Source: Buddleja alternifolia (Eukaryota > Streptophyta > Magnoliopsida > Lamiales > Scrophulariaceae). From it: a stretch of 64,000 bases of DNA. Positions within the stretch are counted from its first letter, which is position 1. Each line of letters opens with the position of its first letter. Shown here one piece after another: positions 57,234-64,000 of this stretch. The notes under the pieces are model-generated. The model searched no databases. It saw nothing but the letters and a program-made list of their open reading frames with translations, and was not told where the DNA came from. The DNA lies in the NCBI GenBank assembly GCA_019426215.1, contig CM033402.1, forward strand, positions 19,907,104 through 19,971,103, read 5' to 3'. The position numbers and the translations under genes were made by a program.

Positions 57234-57367
57234 CCCCAACAACGGCACCAAAAACTTGACACGAGAAATCTTCACGCATTTTCACATCAAGTGGACTGGT
57301 CGTGTGTAGTAATAAAGTGGACAATTAAGTCTGAATGACAAACCTATAGAAACTTGTATTTTAGTTT
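57234..57367 (-). repeat. PBS and last ~110 bp of an Athila-B LTR
   Basis: 57234-57250 is a tRNA-Asp-type PBS on the minus strand (TGGTGCCGTTGTTGGGG, three mismatches). 57257-57367 is the LTR 3' tail. It is replaced at 57368 by the end of a Copia-E-like LTR, at the same point as the junction at 25762/25763. Confidence 0.75.
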
Positions 57368-57706
57368 TGTTGTTGTGCATCGTTCTAGCGGATAAAAAAA
57401 TTTCTCGATTCACAAGCCAGGATTCAATTCATGCTTTTGATATTTTTATAAACACAAAAAGGATTAAAACGATGATGGGTAATCCAATTACCTTTTCGAC
57501 GATTTAATTCTAGCCAAGCTATCTCTAGAAGAAATGATCTGTTCCTTCCTCTAGATTATCACGCAAAGATGATCTTCGTTCTTGAAGATCCAATCTCCCT
57601 ACCTTAGTCAAGGATGGACGGCTAGGGCTTTATCGGAGGGAGAGAGTTTTTATGTTTTTACTTTCTTTTTCTCTCTATGATAAAATTGTAAGTGATGTTA
57701 TGATTA
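57368..57706 (-). repeat. 3' part of a Copia-E-type LTR
   Basis: On the plus strand it starts tgttgttgtgcatcg, the reverse complement of the LTR-E end. It continues through gatggacggctagggc and agagagtttttatgttttta. It stops at 57706, where a Copia integrase zinc-finger frame begins, so the rest of the LTR and most of pol are deleted. Confidence 0.8.
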
Positions 57707-58364
57707 GGACAGGATTCACATGTTGGATACGGATTAGATCCAAGTGGGCCGATAAGCCCTCATTTCTCCAATTCGTGAATCTTGAATTCAACAGCATGTC
57801 CAAGTCTAAGATGCCACATAAGTCTTTGGTTTGTACCATTCATACTATGCTTTCTAGTCATAGTGTTAACCATGCATCGGTTTTGAACATAAACATAATA
57901 CAATCCATTAACTAAAGATGCCGAGCCAATATTTTTATTTGTAAAATAAATATCACAACCATTGTCATTAAAAGTAAACAAATATTCTTTCTTGACCAAC
58001 ACAAGAATAGAAACAATGTTCTTAAACCCATTGGGCAAAACGAGGGAATTATCTAAAGTAATAGAATGTTTAGACATTAATGTAATGGAAGTGTTCCCAA
58101 CGTGTGTAGCCGCGACACTGTGCCCCCGAATCCAACATTAATCATCACTTCTCTTTCTCCCATCTTCCTACTGATTTTCAGATCCTGGTTCAAAACATAA
58201 ATGTGAGTACTAGCCCCAAATCTAGAATCCATGGAGTAGAAAATATAGTTAAAGAACAATTAGTTTCAAAAAACGTGAAGTTCTATACCTGCTTTTTCAG
58301 CTTTCAGCTTAGGACAATCGGGCTTCCAGTGGCCCAGCTCCTTGCATAGAAGGCATACGTCCTT
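57707..58364 (-). pseudogene. Copia pre-integrase domain and zinc knuckle remnant (Copia G)
   Basis: On the minus strand, CKELGHWKPDC (58345-58313) is the gag zinc knuckle. TYVLNQDLKISRK, EVMINVGFGGTVS, SLVNGLYYVYVQN and LMWHLRLGHAVEFKIHELEK follow, then GLIGPLGSNPYPTCESC at the left end. This is the protease-to-integrase linker and the HHCC finger of a Ty1-copia polyprotein. Several frame changes and stops are present. It joins a truncated LTR at 57706; RT and RNase H are absent. The gag part continues at 61460. Confidence 0.85.
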
Positions 58365-61300
58365 TGTGGAACCCACCGACCAGGGTGGCCCGCCACATCG
58401 CGACTCTAGCTCGATCCAGGAGACCTTCCTTTCTCAAGCCTGTGCTAAGCGTCAGAACTATACCAATACGTCATCTACTGAAACTAAACTTTTACATTCC
58501 AATTAATCAACAATACCTCCTCCATCAGTCGTACATAATTCAATGACAACTCTCAATCAAAGGTCTCCAAGACAATATATATACATGCCCAATGATACAT
58601 TCCAAAACATAACTCTCTCTAATAGCAACGAACCAATGCTTTCTTTACTCTTCATTTCTTCCTTCGTATCCGACATACTAAGCTTATCTAAAAAGAAAGA
58701 AAGAAAGAATGAGGGGTGAGTCTGAATGACTCAATGAGGTAGGTTAACGGTTTACTTTACCTTTTATCTTTGAAGTAGAATCTGCAGCAGAAGATTAGAA
58801 CATAACAAGCATATACAAAAGCAAGTAAATGAATCAATCAAGATATCAGAAGGGCGAGCAATCGAGTATCTAAACGAATGAAGAACGAAGAGAACAACTC
58901 ACGTAATTTAGAACTCATGTCAAACAATTGGGTTCCGTCTCCCCACTGTCCAATACCAGCGGGAGACTTCACACCTTTCAATACATACTAAATGGTTTCA
59001 AGTGTCGAGACTCTAGAGGTGGCTTAAGAGGTGGCTCCCGCCGTCACGTAACACTTTGCCCCGTATAGCACTTAGCTCCCTTCACTGGTCTATAGGTGTC
59101 GGGACTTTAGAGGTGGCCCCGCCATGTAGCACTTTGCACTGAAGCCTCAAGAGGTGGCTCCCACGGCATAGCACTTAGCTCCCTTAACCCTATCTTTACG
59201 AGTCAAAGCTTTACATCAAGAAAAAGGACACATCGCGGATGGATGCTGGACATCGGGACTCAAAAGGTGGCTCATGCGGGCTCAAGAGGTGGCTCCCGCG
59301 GGCTCAAGAGGTAGGTCCCGCAGTCGAGTAGCACTTTGCCCCGTGTAGCACTTAGCCTACCTTAGCCGACGAAGTAGAGCCAAGAAAGACAATGGTCTCA
59401 ATGTGTTAAGAATATATTGACTTGATATTCATACGATAAGACTTATGGAAATTGATAACAAATAGACCGAAGACCATTTCAAGGCAAGCCATATATTATA
59501 GACGCGAAAGAAATCATCATCGAGAATATATATTGAACCGAACGAGATATTAAGAAATGAACAATCATCACGAACTAAACATCAAGATACTGATAAGATA
59601 TTTGTAGAGCAAAACAAGACAATCACAAGTAGGTAAAGCAATTAAAGAGTTTCAAGGAAAACAGAAACCCTCACAATTACAATCCATCATCGTAGCCTCA
59701 TGTCACGAAATCTCGAATATATTCTGTTGTCCAAACACATCATCATATCTCGAACTAATAATACTTTAAGACCTAAACACAACTGATAAATCACGTTGTA
59801 CATGTATTAAGATATAGACACATAGATACCTTATATCAAAATCTCAAGTAAGCTACCTCGAACAGTTTTACTACATGAGTTATAATAAATTCTAAACGGA
59901 TCATTTTGCCCTCAAAATCTATAGAAACATAAATATGACCTTGGACAACATTCCATAAAATTTTCAGAATTAATTAACATTTCTAAGGTGGTGATTTGGT
60001 CACCAAAACATGATGCCATCAGGAAACGTTTTCAGCATAGACAATCGAGCTTATTTATATACATACAGTAAAAGTTTCATAGCAAGAAATAATCTCCAGG
60101 TCTATCAAAGAAATCCAAAACATTAGCTATTTGAAATCCTGCCAAACAGACTGGCGGTTTTATTCAAAGAATTTTATAAAATTCCAAACAATTGTATTAT
60201 TTACCAAATTTTACCTGTATACTTCAGACATCACCATAGTTCTTCAAAAAAATTTATATACATAAATACACTCATTTTATCACATAAACACAGCCCTAAA
60301 GGCAACTTCCAGAAACTGAAATTATAAGACATGTTATTCATAACTTGTATGTAAGAATCTAACTACCATGTCAAAGCCTCAAAATAATATAAGCCCAAAA
60401 GATCACCAAGTTAGGTTAATTATTTACCCATCACATAGAGAGATGAAGGAAGCAAGTCCCAATTCAAAGCTTGCAAAACTCGCTTATCAGCAGATTTTAG
60501 TTTGATGCACCAGGCTCTCGGTTGGATGAACGTTTAGAGAAACTCCGAACTTATGGAAAGAAAACAAAATCACTATGGTCTTCCTCTATCTCTTAGGAAT
60601 AAAATAAGAACAACCACACTCAATTTGGATATCGTTTGGCCCCTTAAAACTGTGATCTCCCAACACTGCGCCAGCTGCGTTTTTCTTTTTCTTTAAGTTG
60701 GAGGGAGATGTCTAGGGAGGTTCCTTCATTTTCTTCAGAAAAATGAATCAATATTCCTGATCTTAAGAGGTGAGAGAGGGCTCAATATTCAAGGAATGGG
60801 TGAGGTGTTGTTTAAAGAAGGCATCAAGGGGTTAGGTGTAATTATGATACAAAGAGGTGAGTCATTAGGTGGTGATATATTTGAGATACAATATGGGATA
60901 AATATTTATCTATTTTGCATGTGTAATATATGAACTAAAAGTGTCCATTTATGTTCTTAAGGATTCATCTGGTGATGAAAGGAAATACGCCACCTTTCAA
61001 GTATTTGCAAATAGGACTTTGAAGTTTGCTTACTTCCACATGAGTACTACTAGACATGATATGCATACTTAAGCACTTTTCTCCTTCAACCAAGTGAACG
61101 GGTGTTAGTAAGATCCATATAAATATAAAACAAGACCATAAACTTATTATGTGAATTAATACGGGTCGAACGAGTTTCGATTTTGGAACATAAAAACATA
61201 ACAGAGAAAACAATATATATAGGCCAAAAGTATTTGGTTGAGGTTATACCATATTTAAAAAATAATATTATACGAACTTGAGAAATTATATAAACTGGGG

Positions 61301-61459
61301 TCTAACTCATAAAATACAAAAAATGCATATTAGCCCCTATATTTTGGAATATTTTAAAATAGCCCAATTGGGTATGTTATATTTTGAAGAAAAGGGGAAC
61401 TAATGGATAAACCAACATAATTATATAGAATTAATAGCAGAGTAAATTGGGGTGTTACA
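58365..61459 (-). repeat. 3.1-kb solo LTR with TGTAACACCCC start
   Basis: On the minus strand it starts TGTAACACCCCAATTTACTC at 61459 and ends ...GTGGGTTCCACA at 58365. The perfect target duplication tcctt flanks it (58360-58364 and 61460-61464). It splits the gag zinc-knuckle region of Copia G. It has no coding frame. The length and the TGTAACACCCC start fit LTRs of large plant Gypsy families; the lineage is not proven. Confidence 0.85.
58990..59350. repeat. Short-word repeats inside the 3.1-kb solo LTR
   Basis: Aagaggtggctcccg, gtagcacttagctccc and gtagcactttgccccg recur many times within 360 bp, with ggctcaagaggtggctcccg repeated almost head-to-tail at 59260-59330. Confidence 0.75.
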
Positions 61460-62189
61460 TCCTTTTTGTTCTTAGAGCCCTTGCCTTTGAACTTTCGAAC
61501 CTTTGTGATCTTGGGTTCTTTGATTTTTCTAGCTAGTTCAGACTTGCCTTTTAATTTCTTGTTATTCGAAATAATAGGAACTTTGAATGCCCATGTTTCC
61601 CTTTTTTGTTGTTGTGCAATCATCAGCTTGCCCATTAGCACCGAAAGTGATCCTTCAATGTCATCCATGTTAAAATTGACGACAAAATCCGAGAATGATC
61701 TAGGGAATGATTGGAGAATGAGATAGACTTGAAGGTGGAAATCAATGTAGAAATCCATAGACTGAAGTCTGTCTAGCATGGAGATCATATTCAAAACATG
61801 ATTATGAACATCCTTATGCTCTTTCATCTTAGTATTGAATAACTCTTTTGATACAAATTATCTAATAGACTTACCCCGTTCCCCGAATAGTTCCTCCAAG
61901 TTCAACATGATTGATTAAGAACTATCCATATTTTCATGTGTGTGCTGCAACTCGCTGCACATGGAGCTCAACATATAATCCTTTATCTTTCTAGCATCAG
62001 ATACTCAATCTGAATACGCCATCTTCACTAAATCTTCCTCGTCGAGCCCAGGTCTCAGAGGTCGATCCAAATCTAGGATATATTCAAGATTTCATCATTG
62101 ACGACAGTCCTCAGTCCTCTGATCCAATCAGAGAGGTTTTGTCCATTTAGAATGTTCTTTTCAAGCAATACTTTGAGTGGGTTAACCAT
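61460..62189 (-). pseudogene. Copia G gag, N-terminal and middle part
   Basis: The minus strand reads MVNPLKVLLEKNILNGQNLS from 62189, then DWIRGLRTVVNDEIL, a frame break, and the frame 61827-61460 with MKEHKDVHNHVLNMISMLDR, LQSFPRSFSDFVVNFNMDD and KGKGSKNKKD. These are typical Copia gag blocks. At 61459 the 3.1-kb solo LTR interrupts it just before the zinc knuckle. Stops and a frameshift make it a pseudogene. Confidence 0.85.
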
Positions 62190-62871
62190 TTTAGAGAGTA
62201 ATTATCAAACTGCAAAAAATACCAAGATTATTCAATTAGATGTTTTATATTGTTAAAACAAGTAATTTAAAGGACTTGTATAATTACTTGTCTCCCACTA
62301 TTTTTCTCAATTATTGTACTCCCACTGCAATAATCAGAAACCTCGTTGGATTGGTTTCATAATGAAGGATTGAGGTCCTCAATGTCTAGATGGATTGCAA
62401 CCTTTTTCGATATATGGACCGTCTAGAAATTGAGGTGGCGCCGAGTTCCAGTCAATCTAATTGACTATTCAACCTTTTTAGCTCATGAATCACTTAACCG
62501 CAACCTTTTTCGATATATAGGTGGTGATTCATCTAAGACTATTCTCATCAACTCATATCAGTCTAACAATTTAATCTCACCTTGCAACCTTCTTCGATAT
62601 ATGGGGCGAAATTCGCTTCGATTGAAGGCATCAAATGCACTGAAGAATATCAAGCATATTACCTTTATATATGACCCCCTAATACTGGGACGATGCCATA
62701 AATAAGATGCAGTCATCTCTTTCTAAAGCTTGATGGAGAGCCAGAATATCAAATACCTTTACTTAGTATCATTTGATTAGGGATATTTAATACTTGATGA
62801 CAGTTATTTTATTTTGGATCTCACTTTGCACATTAATTTATTACGGAAATGCAATAGAAAAACGCTTAGAA
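62190..62871 (-). repeat. Leader of Copia G with three copies of a 19-bp motif
   Basis: Gcaacctttttcgatatat (or gcaaccttcttcgatatat) occurs at about 62398, 62501 and 62584. I find no TGGTATCAGAGC-type PBS, so the border between leader and LTR is not fixed. Confidence 0.5.
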
Positions 62872-64000
62872 ATTTCTAACAACACACGCGTATGGGCTTT
62901 AACCTAGATTGTCTAGAGCCAACGAGTAAATAGGGGAGAGGATCTAATCTATTACATATGAGCTTTTTGTCTTCGCTCCAAGCTTGCCACCGACTTCACT
63001 CTTTATTGGACCTATCTAATATTTTTATTACAATGGTACATGCCTATAGAATTTATCTAATTAAAATAAAGATACAAACTGGGGGCTCAAACTCCGGCCC
63101 AATACAACCTAGACAATAAAAAGAAACCGACCCTAGGCCCATACGAGGTGTCACCATCACATAAAAATAAAGAGCACATAATCAAATTAAACACATATGT
63201 GATTATTATTAAATTTTATTTAATAAATAATGAAATCTAATTTAACTATTTTTAGAAAATAAATCCAATTCATTTAGATTTTAATGTTAATGGGCCAAGC
63301 CCAAACATATATTTTAATCCAATTAAAGTGGACTTTATCAAATAAAGCCCAACATGGGTGAAATAATTTAATGCAAAATTAAACTCTGAGAATTCTCAAA
63401 ACATATAATTAAATCCAATTATAATTAATGTTGGGTCAATCCAATTTAATTTATTCCATAAAATAAAGCAAGCCCAACAAGCTTTATTTAGTTTGAAAAA
63501 ACTAATAATAATTTTTTTCATAAAAGTCATTTAAATCCACTTTAAATAATGGGGATTAAATTTGATGATTAATTTTAAGTGGCTAAAAATTTAATTTTAG
63601 CCGCCTTAGATAAATCCAATTTATCAAATAAACTAACCAAAATTAAATCTAATTTAATCTTAATCAAAATCCAATTTTAAGAAATGTAAGACTTTATAGG
63701 GCTTTTAATTTTAAAATTAAGCCATAATAGAATATTAAAAATGCTAATTGGTTTGAGCCCAATTTTATTTTCAAACTTATCCATCGGGTTCAAAATACTC
63801 CCACGAACTAAACGGTCCAAGCCCCAATTTTAAAACTTAATTTTAAAACATAGGATTAGTTTTCCAAGGTCGGGCCTGCCCAACAAATCAAAATTCTACG
63901 TTAGGCCAAGCCCGACACACGGTGTTGCCCTAGTTGGGGACAGCGTCGTGCCCTTGTATCGCATGGCGCTATGTGCTTGCATTGCCAGGCCGCGTCGCAC
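62872..64000 (-). repeat. Probable LTR sequence running off the window
   Basis: AT-rich sequence with alternating ttaaatccaatt-like phrases and pieces such as gggcttgg/ccaagccc, the texture of the Copia LTR at 14495-16167. It may be the 5' LTR of Copia G or of another element. No LTR end is certain; no gene is visible. Confidence 0.35.

Noticed and set aside
57234..57250. tRNA-Asp-like sequence, possible tRNA gene
   Set aside because: Only the last 17 bases of the tRNA match; this is a primer binding site, as at 1800, 25880 and 44930.

Overview
This window is plant (probably eudicot) heterochromatin made almost entirely of nested LTR retrotransposons. I see no host gene, tRNA, rRNA or CRISPR array. 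The evidence for a plant is: Athila-type Gypsy gag-protease, Tat-type Gypsy LTRs with antisense PF04195-like genes, Ty1-copia gag, RT and RNase H remnants, primer sites complementary to the 3' end of plant tRNA-Asp or initiator tRNA-Met, and AT-rich LTRs with TG...CA ends and 5-bp target duplications. No element keeps an intact pol region. The window is therefore a set of truncated, gag-only, solo-LTR and nested copies.

Layout. 1-3479: 5' end of a minus-strand Athila-like element (A1; gag open to the window edge, PBS, 1.66-kb LTR). It is inserted in the 3' end of a plus-strand Tat-like element (3480-6250; antisense gene, PPT, LTR). 6618-17113: a minus-strand Tat-like element (Tat-2) with both LTRs but no pol. 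It carries an intron-bearing antisense gene with its own TATA box, two MITE-like insertions, three tandem arrays and a Copia solo LTR. 17119-20261: AT-rich sequence, then a minus-strand Athila-type 3' non-coding stretch. 20262-30682: plus-strand Athila-B LTRs and a broken gag, interrupted by Copia LTRs (E, D and a solo copy) and an RT/RNase H remnant.

30683-49438 is a gag-only Copia (F). Its right LTR is split by a solo Copia-type LTR (X, 38267-47631; target duplication TGGGA). X is in turn split by a complete gag-protease-only Athila element (A2, 39206-46323; LTRs of exactly 1371 bp each, target duplication GTACC). 49439-52746 is the 3' end of Athila-B, joined head-to-head at a 16-bp palindrome to an opposite-strand Athila-C LTR. 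53866-57706 holds minus-strand Athila remnants, LTR-D copy 2, a second gag-B pseudogene and a Copia-E LTR fragment. 57707-62189 is a minus-strand Copia gag/pre-integrase pseudogene, split by a 3.1-kb solo LTR (58365-61459; target duplication TCCTT). The last 1.1 kb looks like a further LTR running off the window.

The most interesting signals are four. First, palindromic motif clusters (GCGCCTAGGCGC in family A, AACGTTCGAACG in families B and C) occur both near the LTR TATA box and in the 3' end of gag of the same family. Second, the antisense spliced gene in Tat-2 has its own promoter-like region. Third, the same Copia-LTR/Athila-LTR junction is found in inverted orientation at 25.76 and 57.37 kb. 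Fourth, there is a palindromic head-to-head LTR join at 52.75 kb. Boundaries rest on reading TG/CA ends, target duplications, PBS and PPT by eye. No alignment or database search was run.
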